From the NCBI GenBank assembly GCA_034436555.1, contig DAOTUU010000023.1, forward strand, positions 10,285-74,284: a stretch of 64,000 bases of DNA. Reading direction: 5' to 3'. The notes below the pieces were generated by a model. It did not search any database. It was not told the origin of the DNA and saw only the letters and a list, made by a program, of their open reading frames with translations. This stretch comes from JAFMJV01 sp034436555 (GTDB taxonomy: Bacteria > Chloroflexota > Limnocylindria > Limnocylindrales > CSP1-4). The translations under genes were made by a program, and so were the position numbers. This document shows, piece by piece, positions 8,165 through 16,661 of this stretch (the stretch's first letter is position 1; every line of letters begins with the position of its first letter).

Positions 8165-8175
8165 GGATCGTATCC
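8165..8175 (-). promoter_or_regulatory. Palindrome GGATCGTATCC in front of the cyclase operon
   Basis: GGAT-CGT-ATCC is an exact inverted repeat 15 bases before ATG 8150. Read toward the operon it contains GGATACGAT, where TACGAT fits a -10 box. The same GGATAC core precedes several other operons in the window. It may be promoter, operator or both. Confidence 0.4.
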
Positions 8176-8260
8176 ATCGAGGACTGGACGGTATGCTACT
8201 CCACGCGATATCGTAGACACTCGGTCTGTCCGCCCCCCGGACCGAACGGAGGAGTGCCCG

Positions 8261-8401
8261 ATGTTGATTCAGGGAATCCTGGGCCCGCAGGCCGTCGCCC
8301 GAACCCGCCCTGCCCTTGCGGGCGCGGGTATCCTGCGTCGCATGGGCATCGACCGGTCGGTCCTGACCAGGCGCGCCGACGTGCCGCCGGCGGCCCTGTG
8401 A
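8261..8401 (+). CDS. Small upstream ORF coupled to the ABC permease
   Basis: 46 codons starting MLIQGILGPQAVART and ending TGA 8399-8401. An excellent GGAGGAG sits six bases before ATG 8261, and the stop overlaps the GTG start of the permease as GTGA. The peptide is basic and not clearly membrane-spanning, and no family is recognised. The permease start itself has no good ribosome binding site, so this short gene may exist to bring ribosomes to it. It could instead be a remnant of a larger gene. Confidence 0.5.
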   Translation: MLIQGILGPQAVARTRPALAGAGILRRMGIDRSVLTRRADVPPAAL

Positions 8402-9276
8402 GCGCGCTCGACGCCGCGGGCGTGGCGCAGGTCGCCCCCGCGCCCACACCGCAGGATCCGCCGACGACGATGGAGGGCGGCCCGGTCGGTCGCTGGTGGG
8501 AGCGCCTGGACCGCCGGACCACGGTCGTCATCCTGGCCGTGGAGGCCATCGCCATCCTCGTCCTGTGGCAGGTCCTCGTGGGCACCTTCAAGGTGGTCAA
8601 CCCGGTGTTCCTGCCGCCGCCCCTCAAGATCGTGGACGGGTTCGCGACGCTCGCGGCCCGCGATGACCTGATGACGCACCTGGGCACCAGTCTCTATGTC
8701 TGGCTGGTGGGCTTCTCGCTGGCCGTCGTGGTGGGCGTGACGCTGGGCATCCTCACGGGGGCGTCCATGCCCGTGGATCGCCTGAGCACCCCCATCCTGT
8801 GGACGATCTACGCGACTCCGTGGCTCGCCTACCGGCCGCTGTCGGTGGTCTGGTTCGGGTTCGGCCTGGCGCCCATCATCTTCCTCGTGTTCGTGGCCTC
8901 GCTGTTCCCGGTGCTGCTGAACACGGCCGCCGGCGTCCGATCGGTGGACCCCTCGCTCATCGCGGCGAGCCGTGTCTACGGCATCTCGCGGCTGCGCATG
9001 TACCGCAGCATCATGCTGCCCTCCGCCCTGCCGTTCATCATGGTGGGCATGCGCCAGTCCGCTGTGATGGCCACCATCAGCCTCATCGTGGCGGAGATGA
9101 TGGGCTCGTCGGTGGGCATCGGCGCCCAGGTGGCCATCCTCACCAGCCGCTACCAGACGGGCCCGGCGTTCGCGCTGGTCATCATCATGGTCCTCTGGAC
9201 GGTGGTCATCGGGCAGACCCTCAAGGCGCTCGGGCGGCGGGTCGCGCCGTGGCAGTCGGACGCGCGCTCGGCATGA
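8398..9276 (+). CDS. ABC transporter permease, SsuC/TauC (NMT1-system) type
   Basis: 292 residues from GTG 8398. An N-terminal cytoplasmic tail of about 35 residues is followed by about six membrane segments. The permease EAA-type loop is seen as AASRVYGISRLRMYRSIMLP (about 195-215), which contacts the ATPase. With the second permease, whose start overlaps by four bases, it would form a heterodimeric channel. An internal ATG at 8470 is possible, but GTG overlaps the small upstream stop. The likely ATPase and binding protein are on the other strand at 11651-13605. Confidence 0.85.
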   Translation: MSALDAAGVAQVAPAPTPQDPPTTMEGGPVGRWWERLDRRTTVVILAVEAIAILVLWQVLVGTFKVVNPVFLPPPLKIVDGFATLAARDDLMTHLGTSLYVWLVGFSLAVVVGVTLGILTGASMPVDRLSTPILWTIYATPWLAYRPLSVVWFGFGLAPIIFLVFVASLFPVLLNTAAGVRSVDPSLIAASRVYGISRLRMYRSIMLPSALPFIMVGMRQSAVMATISLIVAEMMGSSVGIGAQVAILTSRYQTGPAFALVIIMVLWTVVIGQTLKALGRRVAPWQSDARSA

Positions 9277-10157
9277 CCACCATCGCACCCGCGGCGTCGC
9301 CCGCCGCATCCGTCCCGCCCACCTCGGCCGCGGTATCCGTGGACCCGGTCGACCCCGCGGAGATCGAGGCCTTTCACGCGCGTCATCCCATCGCCGCCAC
9401 GGACGGCAGGCGTCGCTGGCGGATGATCCTGGCCGTCGAGGTCGTGCTGCTGCTGGTCCTCTGGGAGGTCGCCATCAGCGTGTTCCGCGTGGTCGAGCCG
9501 GTGTTCATGCCGCCTCCGTCGGGCATCGTCGCCTCGTTGGGTGAGCTGCTGACCCAGGCGACCTTCCCCGAGCACCTGATGTACAGCGTGGGCAACCTCA
9601 TCGTGGGCGTGCTCCTCGCCACGGTCGTGGGGGTCACGGTCGGCCTCGCGGTCGGCTGGTCGCGCTTCCTGGATCTGACCGTGTCGCCCATCATCTGGAC
9701 CACCTACTCGATCCCCAAGATCGCGTTCGCGCCGCTGGTCATCCTGGCGCTCGGGCTGGGCGCCGCGTCCAAGGTGTTCCTGGTGTTCCTGCTGGGCGTG
9801 TTCCCGGTCTGCCTCAACACCATCGAGGGTGTGCGCACCGTGGATCCGTCGCTCATCCGGGCGGCGCGCGTCTTCGGCACCACCCGCACCCGGCTGCTGC
9901 GCACCGTTGTCCTGCCCGCGACGCTGCCCTACATCCTGGTGGGCATCCGCCGGGCGGTGGCGCTCGGCTTCATCGGTGCCATGCTGGGCGAGTTCCTGGG
10001 CGGCAACATGGGCGTGGGCTACCTGCTCCGGAGGGCGTCGATGGACTTCCGGATGGACGACGCGCTGGCCATCGTGGTGGTCATGATCGTGGTCGCGAAC
10101 GTCGGCCTGCTGCTGACCGACCTCATCCAGCGGCGCGTCGCTCCCTGGGCCCGCTGA
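9273..10157 (+). CDS. ABC transporter permease, SsuC/TauC type, second subunit
   Basis: 294 residues. After a Pro/Ala/Ser-rich tail of about 45 residues come roughly six membrane segments; the EAA-type loop reads AARVFGTTRTRLLRTVVLP. ATG 9273 overlaps the stop of the first permease (ATGA), indicating coupled synthesis. The two permeases are similar but clearly different, so the transporter should be a heterodimer. The gene ends within a tandem repeat array. Confidence 0.85.
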   Translation: MTTIAPAASPAASVPPTSAAVSVDPVDPAEIEAFHARHPIAATDGRRRWRMILAVEVVLLLVLWEVAISVFRVVEPVFMPPPSGIVASLGELLTQATFPEHLMYSVGNLIVGVLLATVVGVTVGLAVGWSRFLDLTVSPIIWTTYSIPKIAFAPLVILALGLGAASKVFLVFLLGVFPVCLNTIEGVRTVDPSLIRAARVFGTTRTRLLRTVVLPATLPYILVGIRRAVALGFIGAMLGEFLGGNMGVGYLLRRASMDFRMDDALAIVVVMIVVANVGLLLTDLIQRRVAPWAR

Positions 10158-10226
10158 CGGCCCGGGCCCGCTGACGGCCCGGGACCGCTGACGAACAGGC
10201 CCGCTGACGGCCCGGGCCCGCTGACG
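10147..10226. repeat. Tandem array of a ~17-base unit, five copies
   Basis: Five copies of GCCCGGGCCCGCTGACG or close variants. The first overlaps the last codons and stop (TGA 10155-10157) of the permease, so repeat copies carry extra TGA stops. GC-rich inverted symmetry (GCCCGGGC) could also help to terminate transcription between the converging permease and amidohydrolase genes. Confidence 0.85.
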
Positions 10227-10262
10227 AGGGAGGTGTGTCCGCGCCCGTCGCCGAGAGCCCGA

Positions 10263-11654
10263 TCAGACGGGGAACGGACTCCAGGGCGGCGTCCAGCCGG
10301 CACGGACACACAGCGACCGCAGCGTCAGGGACGCGTCGCGCGCGATCGCCAGCGCATCGTCCGCGACGAGGCGCCCGTCGCGCTTGAGCACCCGGCCGTC
10401 GGCGATCACGGTCTCCACGTTGGCGGGGGATCCCGCGTTCACGAGCACCGCCACGGGGTTCGCGCACGGTGCCAGGTTGGCGTCGGTGGCACGGACGACC
10501 TGGATGTCGGCGCGCTTGCCGGGCGTGATCGACCCCGTCAGGTGTCCCAGGCCCAGTCCCCGGGCCGCGTCGATCGTGGTCAGCGCCAGGACCCGCCGCT
10601 GGTCGAGGGCATGGTCCCCCAGGCTCCGCGCGACGCTGTAGGCGACCTTCATCTGGGCGAACGTGTCCGCGGCCGTGGGACCGGCCAGCGTGTCCGTGGA
10701 CAGGCTGAGGCTGACCCCGGCGGCCAGCGCGGGCGAGATGCGCGGGAAGCCCATCGAGCGCAGCGAGGTGATGGGACTGACCGACAGCGTGGTGCCCGTC
10801 TGGGCGAGCAGCGCCAGCTCCTCGTCCGTGGCCTGGACCGCGTGCACCAGCTGGACATCCGGCCCCAGCAGGCCGTGGGCGTGGAGCGTCTCCATGGGGG
10901 CGTACCGGGACCGGTCGGTCCGGTCGCCGCCCAGGTGCATCGAGATGGGCAGTCCCAGCTCGCGCGCCGCGGCCCACTCGCGCCGGTAGACGACCTCGTC
11001 GGTGCGCGCGGGGCCCCGCAGGACCACGCCCAGGGTGATCCGCCCGTCTGCGATGGCGGGCAGCGTGTCCCGGACCCGCTCGAGGTCCGCCAGGTCCATC
11101 AGCACGTCCGGCGCGAGCCCGTCGGGGTTGCCGTAGCCGAACCGGACCCGCAGGCCCGAATGGAGATGGGCGCGGATGCTCGCCGCGGCGTCCTCCGGCG
11201 AGCGGACGTTGTGGTCCCAGTCGTGGACCGTGGTGATGCCGCCCGCGACCGCCTCCGCGAGCGCCAGGCGCGTCGAGCGGTACGTGTCGCCGGGCCGGAA
11301 CCGGGGGCCCAGGGCGTGCTTCACGGGAAAGTAGCTGCGCTCGGGGGTGTAGTCGATGAGCCCCCGCAGGGCGCTGTTCCAGAGGTGCCAGTGGGTGTCC
11401 ACGAAGCCCGGCAGGACGATGCGCCCGGTCCCGTCGATGACCTCGCAGCCAGGGTCGGGGAGCGACTCCCCGACATCCGCGATGGCTCCATCGCGGATGT
11501 GGACGTCGCCCCGGGGAAGGTCACCCAGGCGGTCGTCCATGGTCAGGACGTACGCGCCCCGGATGAGCAGCTCCCCGCGGTCGGGGAGCGGGGACGGACG
11601 CGTCTCCGGCGCCTCCGCGGACGATTCGAGCGGATCTGCGGCCGTGGTCATCAT
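10263..11654 (-). CDS. Amidohydrolase, cytosine deaminase/chlorohydrolase (ATZ-TRZ) type
   Basis: 463 residues. The metal pair is in FVDTHWHLW (His88, His90). Further family marks are SMHLGG and LVHA histidines, the Asp of LSTDTLAGP and the C-terminal composite sheet (GSITPGKRADI). These enzymes deaminate or dechlorinate N-heterocycles such as cytosine, 8-oxoguanine, isoxanthopterin or triazines. ATG 11654 overlaps the ATPase stop, so the deaminase is co-translated with the NMT1-type transporter; the imported compound is probably its substrate or precursor. A second member lies at 40416-41846, also beside an NMT1 transporter. Confidence 0.8.
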   Translation of the reverse strand: MMTTAADPLESSAEAPETRPSPLPDRGELLIRGAYVLTMDDRLGDLPRGDVHIRDGAIADVGESLPDPGCEVIDGTGRIVLPGFVDTHWHLWNSALRGLIDYTPERSYFPVKHALGPRFRPGDTYRSTRLALAEAVAGGITTVHDWDHNVRSPEDAAASIRAHLHSGLRVRFGYGNPDGLAPDVLMDLADLERVRDTLPAIADGRITLGVVLRGPARTDEVVYRREWAAARELGLPISMHLGGDRTDRSRYAPMETLHAHGLLGPDVQLVHAVQATDEELALLAQTGTTLSVSPITSLRSMGFPRISPALAAGVSLSLSTDTLAGPTAADTFAQMKVAYSVARSLGDHALDQRRVLALTTIDAARGLGLGHLTGSITPGKRADIQVVRATDANLAPCANPVAVLVNAGSPANVETVIADGRVLKRDGRLVADDALAIARDASLTLRSLCVRAGWTPPWSPFPV

Positions 11655-12448
11655 TCCGAACCTCGTGCGTGCACCGCGGCCTCACCCTGGAGCAGCTCCC
11701 AGATGCGCTCGCGGGCCTCGATGTAGACGGGCTCCGCCTTCACGTCGTACTCCCACCGGGGACGCGGCAGGTCGATGGGCAGGATCGCCTTGATGCGGCC
11801 CGGCCGGGTGGTCGCGACGATGACCCGGTCGCCCAGCTGGACCGCCTCGTCGATGCTGTGGGTGATGAGCAGGGCCGTCTTGCCGGTCTCGGCCACGATG
11901 CGCTCAAGCTCGCTCTGCATCACCTCGCGGGTCATGGCGTCGACGGCCGCGAACGGCTCATCCATCAGCAGCACTCGTGGATCGGCGACAAGGGCCCGGG
12001 CCAGCCCCACGCGCTGGCGCATGCCGCCCGACAGCTCTCGCGGATAGGCCTTCTCGAATCCGGAAAGGCCGACCAGGCGGATGGCCGACCCGATGCGCTC
12101 GTCTCGATCCCTGGACCTGGGCTTGGCTCCCCCCTCCAGCGCGAACCGGACGTTGTCCCAGACGGTGCGCCACGGCAGCAGCGCGTAGTCCTGGAACACC
12201 ACGGCGCGATCGGGACCGGGCCCGGTGACCAGGTCCCCGTCCACGAGCACCCGGCCCTCCACCGGACTGACCAGCCCGGCGATGCAGTTGAGCAGCGTGG
12301 TCTTGCCGCAGCCCGACGGACCGACCACGGTGATGAACTCACCCTCGCGGATGTCGAGGCTGACCTTCCACAGGGCGATCAGCCGGCGATTCGATCGGGC
12401 CTGGGGATAGGCCACGGTCACGTCCTGGATCTGGATGGATGAGGACAT
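11651..12448 (-). CDS. ABC transporter ATPase, SsuB/TauB type
   Basis: 265 residues with Walker A GPSGCGKTT, Q-loop VVFQDY, signature LSGGMRQR, Walker B VLLMDEPF and switch His (THSIDEA). The sequence closely follows the nitrate/sulfonate/NMT1 group. It lies between the binding-protein gene (83 bases upstream) and the amidohydrolase (4-base overlap). It should energise the permease pair on the opposite strand at 8398-10157, the only orphan permeases nearby. Confidence 0.9.
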   Translation of the reverse strand: MSSSIQIQDVTVAYPQARSNRRLIALWKVSLDIREGEFITVVGPSGCGKTTLLNCIAGLVSPVEGRVLVDGDLVTGPGPDRAVVFQDYALLPWRTVWDNVRFALEGGAKPRSRDRDERIGSAIRLVGLSGFEKAYPRELSGGMRQRVGLARALVADPRVLLMDEPFAAVDAMTREVMQSELERIVAETGKTALLITHSIDEAVQLGDRVIVATTRPGRIKAILPIDLPRPRWEYDVKAEPVYIEARERIWELLQGEAAVHARGSE

Positions 12449-12531
12449 CGGGCTCCTGGCTCAGCGACCGGACGACGAGGGGCCGCCGGTTGCCCGGCGA
12501 CCCCTCGCGGATGCGGTGGTTCTGGGTGCGC

Positions 12532-13605
12532 TCAGTTCCCCGGCCAGGGGATGTCCGTGGGCGCGTCGTTGGTCAGCCCCAGCGATGCCTGGGCGGCCTC
12601 GAGCGCGGTCAGGTTGGCCACGTCCGCCAGGGTCGCGGAGACATCGAGGTGCTGGTTCGCGATCGTCGCGTCGAACCCCTCCTGCCCGTAGTACAGGTTG
12701 TCGCAGTAGTTGTAGGAGCCCAGCGAGTAGACGCCCGGGTTGTTCGCCTGGACGCTGGTGTCCTCGCCGGCGGCGGCGTAGATCTCCAGGACGCGGTCCT
12801 TGTTGGCGGGGGGCTCACCCAGTCCGGGCGCCTGGAGGAAGGCGGTCGCCCGCATCACCGCGCGCAGGAAGCGGCCCGCGGCGTTCGGGTTCTGGGCCAG
12901 CCAGTCGGTCGACACGACGTAGGAGTCGTTCGGCCAGGGGCGCACCTCGGACACGGGGAAGCTGGCGCCGTTCTCGGTGAGCGGCGGGCGGTCATCCTCG
13001 TAGAAGGGCACCAGGGCGACCTTGTCCGCGATGAAGAACTGGCGCCACGAGTCGGAGCCGGGGCCGGGGTAGACGAGGTTGACGCCCTGGTCCATCACGT
13101 TCCAGCCCGCCTCGGCGAGCACCTTCTCGCGCTCGAACTGCGCGGGGTCACCGGGGGTGCCCGCGAGCACGATGTCCTTGCCCTTGAGGTCCTCGACGGT
13201 CTTGACCTCCGGCTGCACCGCGAAGTTGAAGCTCTGTCGGCAGGAGTGGCTGCCGATCACGTCGACCGGGAGCCCCTCGTTGGCGGCGAGGATGGCCGCG
13301 CCGGCGCTCTGCACGCCGATGTCCGCGCTGCCCGAGATGACCGCGGCGACCGGGTCATCCGCGGTCGTGACCTCGACCGTGATGCCCTCGTCCGCGAAGT
13401 AGCCCTCCGCGTCCGCGATGTGATAGCGGCCGAACATGACGATGTCCGGGAACGGCACCGCGACGGTCAGCGCCGTCTTCTCGGCGGGTCCGAAGGGGTC
13501 TGCCGGTGCGCTCGCGTCCTGGGCGAACACCGGCGACGCGGCGAGCGCGAGCGCGCCCACGACGGCCACGGGCGCCGCCACGCGGTTGTGGATGTGCGAT
13601 CCCAT
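12532..13605 (-). CDS. NMT1/THI5-like substrate-binding protein
   Basis: 357 residues. The signal peptide (about 1-28) ends SPVFAQ. The NMT1/SsuA pattern follows (PFPDIVMFGRYHIADAEGYF, GSADIGVQSAG, DLKGKDIVLAGTPGD). GGAGG five bases before ATG 13605 fixes the start. Family members bind thiamin-pyrimidine precursors, sulfonates, nitrate or other small heterocycles. The adjacent deaminase-like gene favours a nitrogen heterocycle, but the ligand is not known. Confidence 0.85.
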   Translation of the reverse strand: MGSHIHNRVAAPVAVVGALALAASPVFAQDASAPADPFGPAEKTALTVAVPFPDIVMFGRYHIADAEGYFADEGITVEVTTADDPVAAVISGSADIGVQSAGAAILAANEGLPVDVIGSHSCRQSFNFAVQPEVKTVEDLKGKDIVLAGTPGDPAQFEREKVLAEAGWNVMDQGVNLVYPGPGSDSWRQFFIADKVALVPFYEDDRPPLTENGASFPVSEVRPWPNDSYVVSTDWLAQNPNAAGRFLRAVMRATAFLQAPGLGEPPANKDRVLEIYAAAGEDTSVQANNPGVYSLGSYNYCDNLYYGQEGFDATIANQHLDVSATLADVANLTALEAAQASLGLTNDAPTDIPWPGN

Positions 13606-13682
13606 CTGGTCCTCCATCTCCTCGCGCGGGCCGCCGACTCCCCCAATCCGAATGGGCACGGATCGTCCACACGAATGGTGCC

Positions 13683-13691
13683 AGTGTATCC
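13683..13691 (-). promoter_or_regulatory. GGATACACT element before the binding-protein operon
   Basis: AGTGTATCC on the plus strand reads GGATACACT toward the operon, 78 bases before ATG 13605. It is centred in GTGC-N10-GCAC (13678-13695). TACACT fits a -10 box. It matches the elements at 16609-16617, 18045-18053 and 41881-41889. Confidence 0.4.
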
Positions 13692-13747
13692 GCACGACGC
13701 CCGAATGCAAACAGGAATTGCTCCAGGGCCAGCCGTCGGCCCCGCGC

Positions 13748-14140
13748 TCAGGCTCCCGTCACGCCATTCTGCCCCGCGAACGCCACCGCGTCGATCTCCA
13801 CGAGGAGGTCCTCGCGCGCCAGGGCACACACCTGGACGGTGGCCGACGGCAGCGTCCGCGGCAGGAACCGCGAGCGGGCCGCGCTCGCCCTGGGCAGGTC
13901 CGCGATGTCCGTGAGGTACATCGTGAGGCGCACGATGGAGTCCATGCCGAGGCCGAGGCGGGCCAGGGTGGCCTGGATGTTGCGCATCGCCTGCTCGACC
14001 TGTGCCTCCACGCCGCCCGGCGCGGTCTCGAGCGTGACGGGGTCGGTGCCCGTCTCACCGGCGAGGAACACGAACCCGCCCGCGACCGAGGCGGCCGCCC
14101 AGCGACGCGGCGGATCGTAGTCGAGGACCTCGAAGGACAT
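13748..14140 (-). CDS. RidA/YjgF-family protein
   Basis: 130 residues, one RidA domain (GGFVFLAGETGTDP, RLTMYLTDIADL, DLLVEIDAVAF). The catalytic Arg of imine-hydrolysing RidA is not at its place (LPSATVQV), so this belongs with the non-canonical Rid groups found in catabolic clusters. It diverges from the MFS gene and follows the NMT1-type transporter genes on the same strand. A role on a deaminase or oxygenase product in this region is inferred. Confidence 0.8.
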   Translation of the reverse strand: MSFEVLDYDPPRRWAAASVAGGFVFLAGETGTDPVTLETAPGGVEAQVEQAMRNIQATLARLGLGMDSIVRLTMYLTDIADLPRASAARSRFLPRTLPSATVQVCALAREDLLVEIDAVAFAGQNGVTGA

Positions 14141-14209
14141 GGCGAGTCTCCCGTGGATGGTGCGTCGGCCCTCCGAGACGGGGCCGGAATGGACACAATA
14201 CTCCTTGGA

Positions 14210-15541
14210 ATGGATACCGAGCGCAGACCCACGCCGGCCGGCTCCGGACACCCGGACAGCTCGCCTGCGGACCCGCACCCCGCCGACCCGGAGACCGCGG
14301 CGATCGCAGCGGAGCACCGCGGGCGCGGCTTCCCGGCCCTCCGGCATCGCGGCTTCCGCTGGTACTTCGTGGGCATGTTCGGCCGCGGCGCCATCATCTG
14401 GCTGCTGTTCGTGGCCATCCCCTGGTACGCCCTCCAGCTGGGTGCCGACCCGGTCCAGCTGGGCGTGGTCACGGCCCTCCAGTCGCTGCCCACGCTGTTC
14501 ATCGCGCCGCTGGGCGGCGTGGTCGCGGACCGGTGGCCGCGCGCCCGCGTGCTCGTCGCCTGTCAGCTCATGTCCGCCCTGCTGGCGGGCGGCCTGTGGG
14601 CGGCCACGCTGGCGGGCGTCGTCACGATCCCCGCGCTGATGCTGGCCGCGCTCCTGCTGGGATCGATCACCGCGGTCGAGATCCCCGTCCGCCAGGCGTA
14701 CCTCTCGGACCTGGTGCCCCCGGAGCTGGGCAGCAACGCCGTCGGCCTCCACTCCACGGCCTGGAACAGCGCCCGGTTCCTGGGTCCCGCCCTGGGCGGA
14801 CTGCTCATCGCGACGCTGGGCGTCGCCGCGGCCTTCGCGTTCGCGGCGGTCGTGGCGCTGCTCGTGGCCTGGACGTTCGTGCTCATCGAGCGTCGCCCGT
14901 GGCACCGACGGCCACGTCCGGCTGCCACCGCGCCCGTCCTCGAGGCCCTCCGGGAGGGTGCCGCATACGCCGTCCGCGACCCGCTCATCCGCTGGGTGAT
15001 GGTGTTCGTGACCACGGGTGGCATCCTGGGCGTGCAGACCTTCCAGACCCTGGCCCCGCTCTATGCCACGGAGGTGCTGGGACTCCAGGCGGGCGGCTAC
15101 GGCGCGCTCGTCGCGCTGTGGGGCATGGGCGCCGTGATCGCCGCGTACACCATCGCGTGGTTCTCGCACGGCGACCGGCGTCCGTGGCTCATCGCGGGCG
15201 GGCTGGGCATGGCCGGGGTGCTCAGCCTCATGGCGCTCACGAGCGTGGTGCCGGTGGCCCTCGCGCTCGCCGTCCTGCTGGGCTGCTTCCAGATCGCGCT
15301 CGTCCAGAACGCGCTGGTCTCCATCCAGCAGGCATCGCCCCATGCGCTGCGGGGCCGGCTGATGGGCCTGTACACGACCGTGTTCCAGGGGTTCAGCCCG
15401 CTGGGCGCGGTCCTCGCGGGCGTGTCGGCGAGCGTCCTGGGCGTGACCGGGGCGATGCTCGCCGCGTCCGGCGTGCTGGCGATCGTGATGGGCGCGGGCG
15501 CCGTGGCGCTCCGCAGGGCGCGCCTCAGCCGCGAGGCGTGA
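14210..15541 (+). CDS. MFS transporter (MFS_3, enterobactin-exporter-like)
   Basis: 443 residues. A hydrophilic N-terminus of about 45 residues precedes about twelve membrane segments (first near GMFGRGAIIWLLFVAIPWYA). The loop GGVVADRWPRARV is the MFS motif A. Export of a small molecule or toxic intermediate is likely, with substrate unknown. ATG 14210 is used; ATG 14189 would add seven residues, and neither has a strong binding site. It diverges from RidA and overlaps the next LLM gene tail to tail by 17 bases. Confidence 0.8.
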   Translation: MDTERRPTPAGSGHPDSSPADPHPADPETAAIAAEHRGRGFPALRHRGFRWYFVGMFGRGAIIWLLFVAIPWYALQLGADPVQLGVVTALQSLPTLFIAPLGGVVADRWPRARVLVACQLMSALLAGGLWAATLAGVVTIPALMLAALLLGSITAVEIPVRQAYLSDLVPPELGSNAVGLHSTAWNSARFLGPALGGLLIATLGVAAAFAFAAVVALLVAWTFVLIERRPWHRRPRPAATAPVLEALREGAAYAVRDPLIRWVMVFVTTGGILGVQTFQTLAPLYATEVLGLQAGGYGALVALWGMGAVIAAYTIAWFSHGDRRPWLIAGGLGMAGVLSLMALTSVVPVALALAVLLGCFQIALVQNALVSIQQASPHALRGRLMGLYTTVFQGFSPLGAVLAGVSASVLGVTGAMLAASGVLAIVMGAGAVALRRARLSREA

Positions 15542-16553
15542 CGCCCGGCGCCACCTCGGCGGCGACCAGCCGCATCTGGGCGAGCGTCTCCTCGAGGGTG
15601 AGCGGCAGCAGCTTGAGGTCGATCGTCGTGACGCCCGCATCCGCGTAGCGCTGGCACTGCGCGCGAGCCTCGTCCGGCGTGCCGACGATGGTCGCGGCGA
15701 ACAGCGGCCCGTCTCCCTGGAAGCGGTGGCCCAGGCTGTCGCGAAGGGCGTCGCGGGCTCGCTCCCCGTCGGTCATCACGGACGCGAACAGGTTCACGGC
15801 CATGGTGGGCGTGGGCCGGCCCGCCTCCGCGGCGATGCGCGCCAGCTCGGGCGCGCCCTGCTCGATGACCGCGACGGAGGCCTGGCTGGGGTACCACGCC
15901 TCCGCGAGCCGGGCGGCGCGGCTGATGGCGGCCTCCGACCGACCGCCGATCCAGATGGGTGGGCGCGGCGAGGTGACCGGCTTGGGGAAGATGTCGATGT
16001 CCTCGAAGCGCACGAACTCGCCCTCGAACGACGCGCGCTCCTGGGTCCACAGGGCATCCAGCACCCTGATGTACTCGTCCATCATCCGGCCGCGATGACC
16101 GTGGATGGCGAACGTGTCGAACTCCCGGATCGCGATCGACCCGTGGGCGCCCAGGTTCTGGCCCTTGTCCTCCCGGCGGCCGCGGAGGGCGCCGACCCCG
16201 ACCCCCACCACCAGCCGCCCCTGGGACAGGACATCCAGGGTGGAGGTCTCCTTGGCCAGCCAGACCGGCTGGCGGAACGGCAGCACATAGACCCCCGCGA
16301 TGAGGCGGGCGCGCTCCGTGCGCGCGGCGAGGAAGGCGAGGGTGGTGTGCGCCTCGAACACCGCGCGGTCCTCGCCGGACGTGGAGTGGACGTGGCCGCA
16401 CGGACTGACCGAGGAGTCGGACAGCAGGTGGTCCTGGACGGAGATGTCCATGTCCAGCTCCTCCGCGAGGTCGGCCACCGCGAGGAGGGCATCGCGGTTC
16501 GCGATGCACCACGAGTGGGGAAGGCGGACGGCGAAGCGCACGGACCCGGTCAT
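15525..16553 (-). CDS. LLM-class flavin-dependent oxidoreductase
   Basis: 342 residues of the luciferase-like fold (RLIAGVYVLPFRQPVWLAKE, GRLVVGVGVGALRGR, RPPIWIGGRSEAAI). ATG 16553 follows GGGAGA; the upstream in-frame start would add residues unlike the family. It is the second of three LLM enzymes and lies near a RidA gene, as the other two do. Substrate unknown. Confidence 0.85.
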   Translation of the reverse strand: MTGSVRFAVRLPHSWCIANRDALLAVADLAEELDMDISVQDHLLSDSSVSPCGHVHSTSGEDRAVFEAHTTLAFLAARTERARLIAGVYVLPFRQPVWLAKETSTLDVLSQGRLVVGVGVGALRGRREDKGQNLGAHGSIAIREFDTFAIHGHRGRMMDEYIRVLDALWTQERASFEGEFVRFEDIDIFPKPVTSPRPPIWIGGRSEAAISRAARLAEAWYPSQASVAVIEQGAPELARIAAEAGRPTPTMAVNLFASVMTDGERARDALRDSLGHRFQGDGPLFAATIVGTPDEARAQCQRYADAGVTTIDLKLLPLTLEETLAQMRLVAAEVAPGVTPRG

Positions 16554-16589
16554 GGCGGTCTCCCTGGGGGCCCGGATCGGACCGGGCTG

Positions 16590-16621
16590 TGTATCCTGTC
16601 CAGCCGCGAGTGTATCCAACA
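16590..16621 (-). promoter_or_regulatory. Double TGTATCC element before the LLM gene
   Basis: Two TGTATCC copies start at 16590 and 16611, 21 bases or two helical turns apart. The outer one lies in TGTATCCAACA and reads GGATACACT toward the gene. The spacing suits a dimeric regulator binding one face, while TACACT suits a -10 box. Confidence 0.4.
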
Positions 16622-16661
16622 TCGGCGGTGATGTTGCCGATGTGTCGACGCTGCCGGCGAC

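Noticed and set aside
13748..15640. Very long minus-strand frame under the MFS gene
   Set aside because: Only its last 130 codons (RidA) look like a protein; the rest is the antisense of the MFS gene, open because of GC-rich third positions.
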